NCBI RefSeq assembly: GCF_000003855.2
Contig: NW_003101608.1
Coordinates: forward strand, 1-13,684
DNA: 13,684 nucleotides
Direction: 5' to 3'
DNA from: Blastomyces gilchristii SLH14081
Taxonomy: Eukaryota > Ascomycota > Eurotiomycetes > Onygenales > Ajellomycetaceae
Shown in pieces: positions 1 to 8,152 of this stretch. Each line of letters opens with the position of its first letter. Position 1 is the first letter of the stretch. The notes beneath the pieces were generated by a model. It was not told the DNA's origin. It saw only the letters and a program-made list of their open reading frames with translations, and made no database searches. Made by a program: the position numbers and the translations under genes.

Positions 1-212
1 TTCTCTGTGCTTGAGATCACAAAACTAGTGAGTATAAATATCACATATACTTAAAAAGAGATAAAATATATTAATATACTCTACTTAAATGCTCTAATTG
101 TAAAGAAAAATATATATCTAGCTTAAAAGAATATATATTTATTTCAAGAACTCAAAAGAACTGAAGAAAAGATGAAGCTCAAAGTAAATCTAGAACTGAA
201 GAGAATAATTAA
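1..212 (+). pseudogene. LINE ORF1 (gag-like) C-terminal zinc-knuckle remnant
   Basis: In the frame starting at position 15 the remnant reads D-H-K-T-S-E-Y-K-Y, and further on C-S-N-C-K-E-K-Y followed by L-K-E-Y. This is a CX2CX3HX6C-type knuckle in which the His and last Cys codons now read Tyr. The second copy at 13242-13380 keeps the complementary residues (S-E-H-K, K-E-C), so the two copies together support the ancestral motif. Such knuckles lie at the C-terminal end of the nucleic-acid-binding ORF1 protein of Tad1/I-group LINEs. Several in-frame stops make it non-functional. The boundary to ORF2 cannot be placed; the frame seems to run on past 212 without a clear end. Confidence 0.75.
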
Positions 213-619
213 ATCAGTAAATCTATAATTATAAGCTTAAAAAGTAGAGACTCTTAACTATCTAAATTCTTAAACTGCAATTCTTTTACTAAATATAAAC
301 AGAATTTGAATTCTTACACTTTTATTAAGATTAGAGAATTAAGAAATAACTCTAATAATAAACTAGATATAATATAAGTAGTTAAGATTTCTACTTTTTA
401 AAATAGCTATAATCTACTATCTGATAATAGTGATTAGATTCTACTCTATCTCTACTCTCTTTTAATATGAATATATAACAAAAATAATAAAAAAAGTGTA
501 AAAACTCTTTAAAAATCATATTTATTTAAAATAATATGAATAGAAACTTAAATTATATTTATTCTTATCTTTAAATTATGTTTAAATAAACAGTTGATTT
601 TAAACTACTTCAGAAACTG

Positions 620-1424
620 AATTTTAATACTGAGTAAAAATATATTATTTCTTATTCAAGCTACTACTACTTTTTATCTCAAAAGTCTGAGATAAAGTCA
701 AGAGTAGTAATCTATGAAAGAAAGAGATCAAGATATTAATTTAATCTAAGATTTAATATTATATCTGACTCTGATATTCTGATGAGTGATATTATAGATA
801 AAGAGAATAAGTTTAATACTATACAGCTTATAAATATCTATAATGAAAAGTTATTAAAGAAAAATAATAATATCTGAATAATTGATAGAGAATTTCTGAA
901 TATAACTTCATTAAGAAACTCTATAATTATAGAAGATTTCAATACACATTATCTCTGATAAAATTCAGAATATAAAAGAGTAGTAAGAGTAGATAATCTG
1001 ATTGAATAAATCTTTGAATATTCAATAGATTTAGTTAATAAGTCTGATTAATAAACATTCTTTAGAAAAGATATAAAACAGAAATCTATTATAGATCTAA
1101 TCTTTATATTATAAAATTTAATGAAAAAAGAACTTATAAACTAGTTCATTAATTTAAATAAGACATCAGAATCATATTATAAAATTATTTAATTTAATAT
1201 TAAACTAAGTAAAAAATAAATAAGTGAAAATTCTCTTCTCTCTAATCAGTTTAACTTTGAAAAAGCTGATTAAAAAGTAATTAAAGAAAGTATAAAACTG
1301 TTAAAATCTGAAAAGTAGAGTGAGCTATATTGAAATTCTGATCAAGATATCTCAAATGAAATACTTAAGAATAGAGTAAAGCTCATTACATCTATTATTC
1401 TAATAAGTGTTAAAGATAATATTT
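620..1424 (+). pseudogene. LINE ORF2 endonuclease (APE/EEP-type) domain remnant
   Basis: One frame (codons starting at 698, 833 and 935) carries the C-terminal half of an endonuclease/exonuclease/phosphatase domain. It has S-R-V-V-I-Y-E-R (the usual R-x-x-x-Y strand), then I-N-I-Y-N, then E-D-F-N-T-H-Y at 932-952. The last matches the family motif GDFNxHH, with Gly changed to Glu by G-to-A and the second His to Tyr by C-to-T. Next come S-I-I-D-L-I-F (about 1087-1107) and S-E-S-Y-Y where SDH is normally found. In the active family this domain nicks target DNA to prime reverse transcription. More than ten stops interrupt the frame, but the phase is kept from about 650 to the gypsy insertion at 1424. 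The N-terminal half (about 240-620) is too decayed to place. Confidence 0.8.
1420..1424. repeat. Target-site duplication, left copy (TATTT)
   Basis: TATTT directly precedes the left LTR and TGTTT directly follows the right LTR at 7074-7078. The single difference is a transition. Removing the element plus one 5-bp copy restores the LINE reading phase exactly (frame through 1421-1423 continues into 7081 onward), which supports the 5-bp length. Confidence 0.75.
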
Positions 1425-1717
1425 TGTAAGAGGCCTACACTGAATAGATCAGTATAATATTTATAGGTCTTATATAACAAAGTGACAAACATTAAAGAAG
1501 GAAAAGAAAGAGAAAGTGCAAGAATCAGTGATTAGAGTGAATATTTATACACATATACAGTGTGTATGCAGTGAAGCTTCAGAGCAGAAGAATAGAAATT
1601 CTGTGAGTTTTTCAGCTGAGAATCAGCGATCAAGAATGACTGAGAATCAGAGCTTTCAGTGAAATCTATGAAGTGTAAAGAAATAGTCTATATAATGATT
1701 AGATGCAGTATGTCACA
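1425..1717 (-). repeat. 3' LTR of the chromovirus (heavily mutated copy)
   Basis: The sequence is 293 bp, the same length as 6781-7073 and alignable to it without gaps. By eye there are about 43 differences, all but two of them transitions. This copy keeps one CpG against about eleven in the other LTR. On the minus strand it starts TGTGACATAC and ends CTCTTACA, giving the TG...CA ends typical of LTRs. Confidence 0.95.
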
Positions 1718-1733
1718 TTAGTCTCTCTCTTTT
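1718..1733 (-). promoter_or_regulatory. Polypurine tract
   Basis: On the minus strand AAAAGAGAGAGACTAA directly abuts the TG of the 3' LTR. This is where the plus-strand DNA primer would sit in an LTR retrotransposon. It is nearly all purine and correctly placed. Confidence 0.75.
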
Positions 1734-1739
1734 CTGATC

Positions 1740-1924
1740 ATGTGTAGTTCTCATCAGTCAAGAGCTGTGATCTTGAATAACATAGAACTCAGAGTTCAGG
1801 TCAGATGATTGTAACTGATTCATTTTATAAGATATTATCAGCTGCAGCTGTGAAGTCTCTCATCAAGAATATCTTCAATCTCTTATTTAAGTTTATTATC
1901 TTCTTCTATAATTTCTGACAGCTG
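1740..1924 (-). pseudogene. Chromodomain at the integrase C-terminus (degenerate)
   Basis: It continues in the same phase as the integrase after a stop at 1925-1927. It reads E-I-E-D-I-L-D-E-R-L-H at about 1830-1862, then Y-L-I-K-stop-I-S-Y-N-H-L-T-stop, then A-L-D. This follows the chromodomain pattern (V-E-x-I-L-D-x-R ... Y-L-V-K-W-x-G-Y ... T-W-E-P). Both conserved Trp positions now read TGA, one G-to-A step from TGG. In chromoviruses this domain binds methylated histone H3 and steers integration to heterochromatin. The aromatic cage is destroyed here. Confidence 0.85.
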
Positions 1925-3010
1925 TCAGTTGAAAATCAGTTGAGAAGGGAATGAATCAGTGACAGTGTGATGAAGCAAGCTCATGTGAAAGACATTGTGA
2001 ATCTCTAGTGATGTGTTAAGATAATAGTTATGACTATCTAGAACTTCTATCACTTTATACTTGATATAACAGTAATTCAGTGTATAAGATGAATGTGTGA
2101 TCTGTATATTCTTGAGATTCAATCACACTAAGTCTTCTATCTTATATTACTCAGTGAGATCATGATGAACATTGATTTGATTTTCTTAATCTTGTTTCAC
2201 AGTTGTTATAAAGGCCTCTGCTCAGTTACAGATATCTTGAAGCTTTGTTACTATATTATCAGTGATCTGAATTGAACTGTGAAGATTCAGTGTGAAATGT
2301 GTGATTTCTAGAAGATTCAATACTTTCATGTGATAATCATGTGTAAGAAAGAATGAGCTTACATCTGTTAAGACAGCATCTCAGCTGTTAATAGTGATCT
2401 CTGCATGTAAGAGAAGATCATGTCAATTGTCTTATAAGTAGTTACAGAACTTATAAAGATAATTCTTTACAGTCTGAAATATCTGTTCTAATGTATCATC
2501 AGTCTCAGAGTGATAGACAGTTAACAAACAGTGTGTAATCTTAAGAACTTGACAGATTCTTGTTCAGAGAGTGCTTACAAATTAACAGTCTTAATCTGAT
2601 ACTATAGATCTTGATAATTCATACATCTAATAGAACACACTCTGTAGAAAAGCTTCAGTGACTTATTTAATATTCATCTTATTACAAGATTTCAATATTA
2701 CATCTTTGCTCAATCAGTTTATAATGATCAGAACATTCTTATAACTCTTACTCTCAGAGAGATTAACAGTGAAGTCAATTACTACATCTTATCAGATTCT
2801 ATCAGAGATATTGAGTGATTTCAGTAGATCTTTTCTACAGTTCTTTCATGAGATGATAGAAGAACAATGATTACAGTTTTAAATGAAATATCTGATACTA
2901 TTTAATATCTCAGATCAGTAGAACTCTTGAGAGATTATTCAGTACAATTATTCACAACCTGAGTAATCAGTTATAAATGAATCATGCATCTCTTATATTA
3001 TCTGAGTATA
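1925..3010 (-). pseudogene. Integrase (HHCC, DDE core and GPF/H-like C-terminal segment), degenerate
   Basis: It is read in one phase throughout. The zinc-binding domain starts with M-H-D-S-F (His codon 2984-2986) and ends with N-C-N-H-C (Cys codons 2873-2875 and 2864-2866). The second zinc His seems to have become Tyr. The catalytic core has V-I-D-F-T (Asp at 2774-2776), I-V-S-D (Asp at 2594-2596) and E-T-D-D-T-L-E (Glu at 2486-2488). The last two are 35 residues apart, the DX35E spacing of retroviral integrases. The longest open piece, 1925-2122 (65 aa), is the C-terminal part, with K-Y-K-V-I-E-V-L and H-N-V-F-H-M-S-L-L, typical of gypsy integrase tails (HPVFHVSLL). The family inserts the cDNA copy into the genome. 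Many stops, mostly TGA and TAA, make it dead. Confidence 0.92.
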
Positions 3011-3223
3011 TAAGAGTTCAGAGTGAGAGACTTAACATTGTTTATAGAACTGCAGAGTGTTATTATTATTAATTAAGTATTCAGAGATGTCAGTTCTTAT
3101 ATATAGTTCTGAGAGGAATCAGAGTGCTTCTTAACATACTGCTTCAGTGAGTGCTTAAAGAAGTTCATCAGTTTGAGCTATTATATGTCATAATTCATTC
3201 AGTGTAGGTTCAGGAGAAGTCAA

Positions 3224-3265
3224 GATATCAGTATCAGTATCAGTGTTAGTGTCAGTGACAGTTCG
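3224..3265 (-). repeat. Thr-Asp repeat linker (6-bp tandem repeat) between RNase H and integrase
   Basis: A hexanucleotide repeat (ACTGAY on the minus strand) encodes T-V-T-D-T-N-T-D-T-D-T-D in the pol phase. It lies between the RNase H connection region and the integrase zinc domain. It is an acidic, low-complexity linker, probably a spacer in the Pol polyprotein. I know of no function for it. Confidence 0.6.
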
Positions 3266-3379
3266 GAGAGAGAGTATTCTAATCAGAGAAGCATGTATAG
3301 TGTCATGAGTTGTTTCATCTTGATTAACTAATATCTTCAGATCTAGAAGCTGGTGTTCTTAGTTCATTCAATGAGTGTC

Positions 3380-3839
3380 TATTACATCAGAAGACATATC
3401 TTACTCTCATTATAAAAGAGTATCTATCATCAAGTTCTGACTACTGAGATAGTAATGTATTATAAAATGAAAGTAGTTTAAGAACTCAGATCATCATATC
3501 TATCATTCAGTGAGTTTGTAGATAGTTATGAAGTACTTAAGATTCTTATAATCTATAATTATCTCAAATTTGAAGACACTTCAGTGTTCAGAGTCTCATT
3601 CTTCTAGATAGTATATAATTACAAGAAGTTTCTTATCATAGATCTCATAGTTGTATTCAGCAGAACTCAGTTTCTTAGATATAAAAATACATGATTGTAA
3701 AACATCTTTATTATTATATTATAATATAGGTCTCTCTATAACATAGTCAGAGAAGTCAGCTTTAATAACTATTTCATAATTGAGATTAAATATCATTAGC
3801 AGAGAAGTGTTAATCAACATCCTCTTTATCTATATAAAT
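3380..3839 (-). pseudogene. RNase H domain of Pol, degenerate
   Basis: It continues in phase from the reverse transcriptase. It reads K-A-D-F-S-D-Y-V-I (first Asp at 3755-3757, the family's D-A-S-D-Y-A-I-G), then S-A-E-Y-N-Y-E-I-Y-D-K-K-L-L (second acidic position), then I-I-D-Y-K-N-L-K-Y-F near 3530-3560 (family T-D-H-K-N-L, His now Tyr), then S-E-F-L-N-Y-F-H-F-I-I-H-Y as the connection to integrase. In live elements it degrades the RNA strand of the RNA/DNA hybrid. Stops occur at several places, including after the first motif. Confidence 0.88.
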
Positions 3840-4620
3840 ACAGCTTCAGTGTTCACTAATCACTGAAATACTGAGTTCTTTCTAATGAGTTCTGTAAGTA
3901 ATCTCATAATATCTGAGAAGTTTCATATAAATCACTGATAGAAGTTAGCAAATCTGATAAAGCTTTATATATCTCTCACTGTATATGAAGCTTCTCATTC
4001 AAGAATGATGAAGACTTTCTCAGAATTCATTCAAATTCTCTTATCAGCTTCTCTGATAAAACCTAGATATTTAATACTCTTGACTTCAAAGCTATACTTG
4101 TTAATATCTATTGATAGTTCTGCTTCTTATAATCATTGTAATATTTTTTACATATATTCTTGATATTCTTTTCTGAACTCATCAGTGAAGATGAGAATAT
4201 TATCAAGATATACAGATATAAATTCATCAAGAAAATTTCAGAGTGTTCAGTTAATATACTTCTGAAATATACTGAGAGTATTAATCAGTTCAAAGAATGT
4301 AACTATTCATTCAAAGAGATTATAATATGTTTAAAATGCTGTAAGTCATTTATCTTCTTCAGTAATACAGATTTTATAAAACACAGTGATAATATCTAGT
4401 TTTATAAATCATTGAGCTTGTCTGATATAAGCTAGAGTTTCATTGATAAGAGATAAAGAATAGCAGTTCTTCTTGATTAATCTATTCAATTCTTAATAGT
4501 TTACACAGAATCAGAGTTCTTCATCTGATTTCTTTGTAAAGAGAATAGAAGCTGCAGTAGAAGAGTTACTAATATATATAAATTTCTTATTTAACAGATC
4601 ATTGAGTGTCTTCTGAAGAA
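3840..4620 (-). pseudogene. Reverse transcriptase domain of Pol, degenerate
   Basis: Fingers and palm can be followed residue by residue. They read S-I-L-F-T-K-K-S-D (family P-I-L-F-V-K-K), V-N-Y in a stop-broken V-D-Y-R-x-L-N motif, K-L-D-I-I (first catalytic Asp at 4394-4396), L-T-A-F then L-F-E (family W-K-T-A-F-R-T-R-Y-G-x-F-E), and V-Y-L-D-N-I-L-I-F at 4184-4213. The catalytic box Y-L-D-D has become Y-L-D-N through a GAT-to-AAT change at 4196-4198. Then come K-Y-L-G-F-I and S-F-I-R-F-A-N-F-Y of the thumb. The enzyme would copy the element RNA into DNA. Phase is conserved but stops are frequent, and loss of the second box Asp alone would inactivate it. The plus-strand open frame over 4160-4399 is only its antisense shadow. 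Confidence 0.95.
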
Positions 4621-5029
4621 GAAGTTCATCTCAAGACATATAATAAAGAGAGTCTTATAATGACTTAAGATTCTTATTATTCTTCTTTTCTAACTTGATA
4701 CTGTAATCTACTCCTGAGTCTTGTAAGAAGAATATATTCATAATATTATCTTATTGAAAGATATCTAGGTATTTGTAATATTATTAAGAGAGTTTTGTAT
4801 AAGAATCTGTTATTATAGTATAGAATAACTTCTCTAGAGCTTTCTTGATATCAGTCAGACTAATGAAATAGATTATTATATGATTCTGCTATCAGTGATC
4901 TTTTCAGTGACTTTCTTTTCAAAGCATTTCATAGACATTGACAGAGATCTGTGTCAGATTCATAGTCTTGTGAATGTTATCTTTGTGAACTCTATTATTA
5001 TTAGAGAATATTAAGCTTCTGTTTCAAGC

Positions 5030-5300
5030 ATTTAATAAGATATCTTATTCAGATAGTCAGACAAGTTCTAATATAAGATTATAATTGAGATTATCAACTT
5101 CATATGTATAGACATCTTCATATTGATATTCTCTGACATCTATATTCAACTTCACTATGTAACAGATACAAACATCTTTTGAGTCATTAAATTCTGTAAG
5201 AAGTCAGAATTTTGATAAGAGAATATACTGAAGATTTAATTATTATATAATGACATAGACTGCTGTCTATCATGGCTTTTATATTATACATATTATTGAT
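5030..5300 (-). pseudogene. Retropepsin-like aspartic protease, degenerate and frame-shifted
   Basis: I-K-A-M-I-D-S-S at 5259-5282 matches the protease start (A-L-I-D-S-G), with the Asp codon at 5265-5267 and Gly replaced by Ser. Further on, N-L-N-Y-N-L-I-L-E-L-V matches the C-terminal motif (Y-D-L-I-L-G-L-P-W-L), with Gly changed to Glu. The two motifs lie in different phases: codon starts of 5259 (mod 3 = 0) and 5084 (mod 3 = 2). A small indel must therefore fall near 5220-5240. A second shift lies between the zinc knuckle (5522) and about 5480. This is the only clear frame disruption seen in the element. The protease would have cut the Gag-Pol polyprotein. Confidence 0.78.
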
Positions 5301-5499
5301 CACAGTAGATACAAGACTTACATTCATTGTTATTTTCTCTTTAAATTATTATCATCTGATCTCTTCAAGCTTCTGTTTATGAATTTGAACAGAAGCTAAT
5401 CTTTTCTCTGTTTCATTGAGATATTCTTATAGTTATCTTCTGAATCTTTCTTCAATACAATGTGATTGATATGAATAGACATTGATTCATTCTTTAAGT

Positions 5500-6160
5500 G
5501 AGAAGATATATAGACTAATCAGCAGTTGAAAGCAATGTGTTCTGATCAGTTACAGTTGATATATACTTCTTATTAATATTAATCAGTGACTTCTTCAGAA
5601 GTGATTTCAGAAACTTAGAAGTCTGTTCAGACAGCAGAGACTCTTGCTTGTGTATAGACATTCAAGTCTACTCAGTTCATGACATCTGTGTCATTGTTGT
5701 TATTTCTCAGTGCAGGTGTATAAGTGACTGAGATGTAACATCTTCTGTCACTGTTCTGTATACTCTTGAGCTTGATAAGACAGTCATTCAATGTCTGAAG
5801 TTGTATACAGAAATCTTCATAAGTCTGGTCTTCATCTACACTTATAAGAGTCTGTAAGAGTTTGAAAGTTAATGTCTTCTTGAGTATACTAATCTTTATT
5901 CAGTTCTCTCAAGATTGATCATCTGCTTCAAGAATCTTGATGTCAAAGTCAGAAATGAATGTTGTGAGAGAAGTATTTCTCTATTAAGCACTCTGTAATC
6001 AATCTAATACTTTCTGTTGTATAGCAGTGTCTCAGAACAGAATATCAAGATATTTGATAATATTATCAGACATTTGTAATGCTGATTCATATGCTTTTAT
6101 TCATGAATAAAACTTCTGTTTCATGCAATTCTTCAATCATTCATTGATATATCAATCTTG
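5500..6160 (-). pseudogene. Gag capsid region with CCHC zinc knuckle, degenerate
   Basis: The capsid part reads I-I-K-Y-L-D-I-L-F around 6034-6060, then L-T-T-F-I-S-D-F-D and K-K-T-L-T-F-K-L-L-Q, then E-D-F-C-I-Q-L-Q-T-L. The pattern of aromatic residues and helices resembles the retrotransposon gag family. The zinc knuckle at 5522-5563 reads Y-I-N-C-N-stop-S-E-H-I-A-F-N-C. This is CX2CX4HX4C with the first Cys now Tyr and a Gly now Glu, both G-to-A steps. Gag shares its phase with RT, RNase H and integrase. It would form the virus-like particle and bind RNA. The true start codon, somewhere between about 6160 and 6780, cannot be chosen. Confidence 0.75.
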
Positions 6161-6780
6161 ATTAATTAATGAACTAATAACATCTTCATTTACACTTAGT
6201 TTTGTAAGCATTTTCAATCTTCATGATAAGTAGAGAGTGAGATTAGAAGTATTGAAATATGTGAGAGTATCTAAGCATTTCTTCAGTGTTTGTATTGTGT
6301 TCATATTCAATTCTATTGATATTGAAATTATCTGTACAGGGATTTCTTATTGAGATAATTACTGAATCTCTTCATATTAATGTTATTAAGTTACATGCAT
6401 ATCAGCTATCTGTTACTGTTGTAATTTCAACATTACTCAGAGTCACTGTGGCACTGCATCTATACTTGCATTCAAGAGTTCTCTTATATTATCAGTAGAC
6501 ATAGCTGTATCATTCATCAGATGTGTGTAATTGTATGAATATCTCATATATCTGTGTCAGAACTCTCAGGTCTTTCACTGATATTCTCTTTGTAAGATCT
6601 TATTCTCTTTATAAGATCTTATTACAGGGTCAGAATGACTGATGAGCAAGCTTTTATCTGAGAACTTAATATCTGTGTAACTGTTTGATTATTTCTCTAT
6701 TTCTTATATATTGTTATGTGTTCAGATATCTTCTCAATGAATAATTGTTTCTAATAAGAAGATGATGAATGTTTTTCAAG
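6161..6780 (-). other. 5' leader and N-terminal Gag region of the chromovirus, unresolved
   Basis: This lies between the 5' LTR and the recognisable Gag. No start codon or conserved motif can be assigned. A 19-bp direct tandem duplication sits at 6583-6601 and 6602-6620 (ATTCTCTTTRTAAGATCTT), differing by one transition. The plus-strand open frame at 6286-6498 is antisense to this region and shows no protein features. Confidence 0.5.
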
Positions 6781-7073
6781 TGTAAGAGATCTACACTGAA
6801 TAGATTGATATAATATTTATAGATCTTATATAACAAAGTGAAAAATATTAAAGAAGAAAAAGAAAGAGAAAGTGTGAGAATCAGTGATTGAAGTGGATAT
6901 TTATACGCGTATGCAGTGTGTACGCGGTGGAGCTTCAGGGTGGAAGAATAGAAATTCTGTGAGTTTTTCAGCCAAGAATCGGCGATTGAGAATGACTGAG
7001 AATTGAAGCTTTCGGCGGAATCTATGAAGTGTAAAGGAATAGTCTATATGATGATCGGGCGCAGCCCGTCACA
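6781..7073 (-). repeat. 5' LTR of the chromovirus (less mutated copy)
   Basis: This 293-bp LTR carries the promoter of the element. It keeps about eleven CpGs and an intact short hairpin at its outer end (CGGGC-GCA-GCCCG, 7056-7068), both lost in the other LTR. The terminal TGTGACGGGC (minus strand) is the best available version of the LTR start. Confidence 0.95.
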
Positions 7074-7078
7074 TGTTT
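7074..7078. repeat. Target-site duplication, right copy (TGTTT)
   Basis: This is the partner of TATTT at 1420-1424. It directly abuts the outer end of the 5' LTR. Confidence 0.75.
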
Positions 7079-7682
7079 TAAAGAGAAAGTCTTCTGAGTA
7101 TTTCAAATCTTGATAAAATAAGAATATTATATCTAAAAGAAAATAATTAACTATTACTAGAAGAGATTGAAAGAATGATATAATATTTAATAAAGAGTTC
7201 AAAGCTGTCAGAAATGAATATTTTTCAGATAGTAAAAGAGCTAAAATAGACTGCTGAAATAAATTTCTTAAAGAAATATAAGAAAAGAAAGTTTTTAAAG
7301 CTTTTAACTATACTAAAATAAGAAGTATAGTAAAACTTTTAGTCTTAGAATATAAATTTCAGAATAAATTATATATAGCAAATTCTTTTGAGAAAAAATA
7401 TTAAGCTTTTATAAGAATTCTTTTTCAAAACTTATCAGATTCAGAGAAAGAGAAAGAGAATATATTACTTTATAACTATATTAATGAAAATGACTGAGAA
7501 TGATCTGAGCTTATATAAGATGAATTAGAGTCAGCTATTTTCTCAAGTACAGTTAAAACTACTGCAGAGTCTGATTCAATTAATCACTTAATTATTTAAA
7601 ATACATACTTCTACTGAAAGAATGAATATTTCAAGCTCTTTTTCAATCTCTTAAGAAATTAATATTATTCTAAATTAGACTG
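7074..7682 (+). pseudogene. LINE copy 1, distal part: ORF2 linker into reverse transcriptase start
   Basis: This continues the LINE interrupted at 1424, in matching phase once the gypsy element is removed. It carries a charged linker (K-R-A-K-I-D-C, F-L-K-E-I, K-K-V-F-K-A-F) typical of the stretch between endonuclease and reverse transcriptase in LINE ORF2. A segment T-A-E-S-D-S-I-N at about 7560-7590 matches the family motif K-A-A/P-G-P-D-G-I-P at the reverse transcriptase start. The element breaks off at about 7682, before any catalytic box, so most of the reverse transcriptase is missing. About ten stops are present. Confidence 0.75.
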
Positions 7683-7697
7683 ACCGTGTGACCGTGT
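7682..7697. repeat. 8-bp tandem repeat (GACCGTGT x2) at the LINE break
   Basis: Two perfect GACCGTGT units sit exactly where LINE homology ends. They keep CpGs, which the neighbouring DNA lacks. Possible origins are a terminus of another element, a repair scar or chance. Confidence 0.5.
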
Positions 7698-8030
7698 CTG
7701 AGACCAGAATCAAACTTTACAGTTATCATGTTGTCTAAAAGCATTACTTCTGATCACAATTTATATTCATTACATTGATTTCAAATCATGTTATTTGAAA
7801 TATTAAAGATTTCAGGTTCACTTTTCAAATAAAAATCTAGTCTCAGATAAAGAATATGTTTGAATTCTTAGTCACATTTTCATTCTGATCTCATTATTGA
7901 GAATGATATTAAATGAGATTATAAAATCACTTCTCACTTACATAATATTATAACATAGTGCTCATTTGTTGAAAATTCAATAGAGAGTACTTTTCTAAAC
8001 ACAGATTATAATTCATATAATTTTAATTTT
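7698..8030. other. Unassigned A+T-rich DNA
   Basis: I see no motif or sustained frame on either strand. It could be LINE 3' UTR joined to the ORF2 fragment after an internal deletion, given the A-rich tract that follows, but the sequence does not show this directly. Confidence 0.4.
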
Positions 8031-8152
8031 GAAAAAAATAAAAAATCAAAAAAAAAAAAAAACAAAAAACAAAAAACAAAACAAAAATAAGAAAAAATCA
8101 GAATGAAAAAAAAAATAAAGAAAAAAAAAATAAAAGAAAAATAAAAAAAATC
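8031..8152 (+). repeat. A-rich tract (about 120 bp)
   Basis: Almost pure A on the plus strand with scattered C, T and G, partly as AAAAAAC units. It resembles the A-rich 3' tail of a non-LTR element in plus orientation, which matches the orientation of LINE copy 1, or a simple repeat. Confidence 0.7.

Larger units (their letters stand above)
1..1424 (+). mobile_element. LINE (non-LTR retrotransposon) copy 1, proximal part, interrupted
   Basis: This is the left half of a degenerate non-LTR retrotransposon. It enters the window inside ORF1 (zinc-knuckle region) and runs through the ORF2 endonuclease domain into the linker before the reverse transcriptase. It stops at 1424, where a Ty3/gypsy element is inserted, and resumes at 7074. 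A CCHC-bearing ORF1 followed by an apurinic-type endonuclease fits the Tad1-like LINEs of fungi, although the I/jockey groups share this plan. All frames carry many stops. The first 457 bases align without gaps to 13228-13684. Base composition is even more A+T rich than the gypsy insert, as expected if the LINE is the older element. Confidence 0.85.
1425..7073 (-). mobile_element. Complete but dead Ty3/gypsy chromovirus (LTR retrotransposon)
   Basis: This is a 5649-bp LTR retrotransposon on the minus strand with 293-bp LTRs at both ends, TG...CA termini, a 5-bp target duplication and a polypurine tract next to the 3' LTR. The domains in coding order are Gag with CCHC knuckle, protease, reverse transcriptase, RNase H, integrase and chromodomain. 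That order (integrase after RNase H, chromodomain last) defines the chromovirus branch of Ty3/gypsy, common in fungi. Gag and most of Pol share one reading phase, so the ancestor probably had a single Gag-Pol frame. The element is inactive: stops occur throughout, and catalytic residues are changed. It sits inside LINE copy 1. I found no clear primer-binding site; the minus-strand bases after the 5' LTR (CTTGAAAA) do not show the usual TGG start. Confidence 0.95.

Noticed and set aside
3000..3300. Repeated CAGT/CAGAGT words in the gypsy element as a possible regulatory array
   Set aside because: These words occur throughout the element and are the natural products of C-to-T change at CpG and CpC; no fixed spacing.
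4160..4399. Plus-strand open frame of 79 codons
   Set aside because: It lies antisense to the clearly recognisable reverse transcriptase on the minus strand and has no features of its own.
6286..6498. Plus-strand open frame of 70 codons
   Set aside because: Antisense to the leader/Gag region of the chromovirus; no recognised motif.
6740..6780. Primer-binding site next to the 5' LTR
   Set aside because: The minus-strand bases after the LTR do not show a tRNA 3'-end complement starting TGG. Mutation may have erased it, or the element may have been self-priming; neither can be shown.
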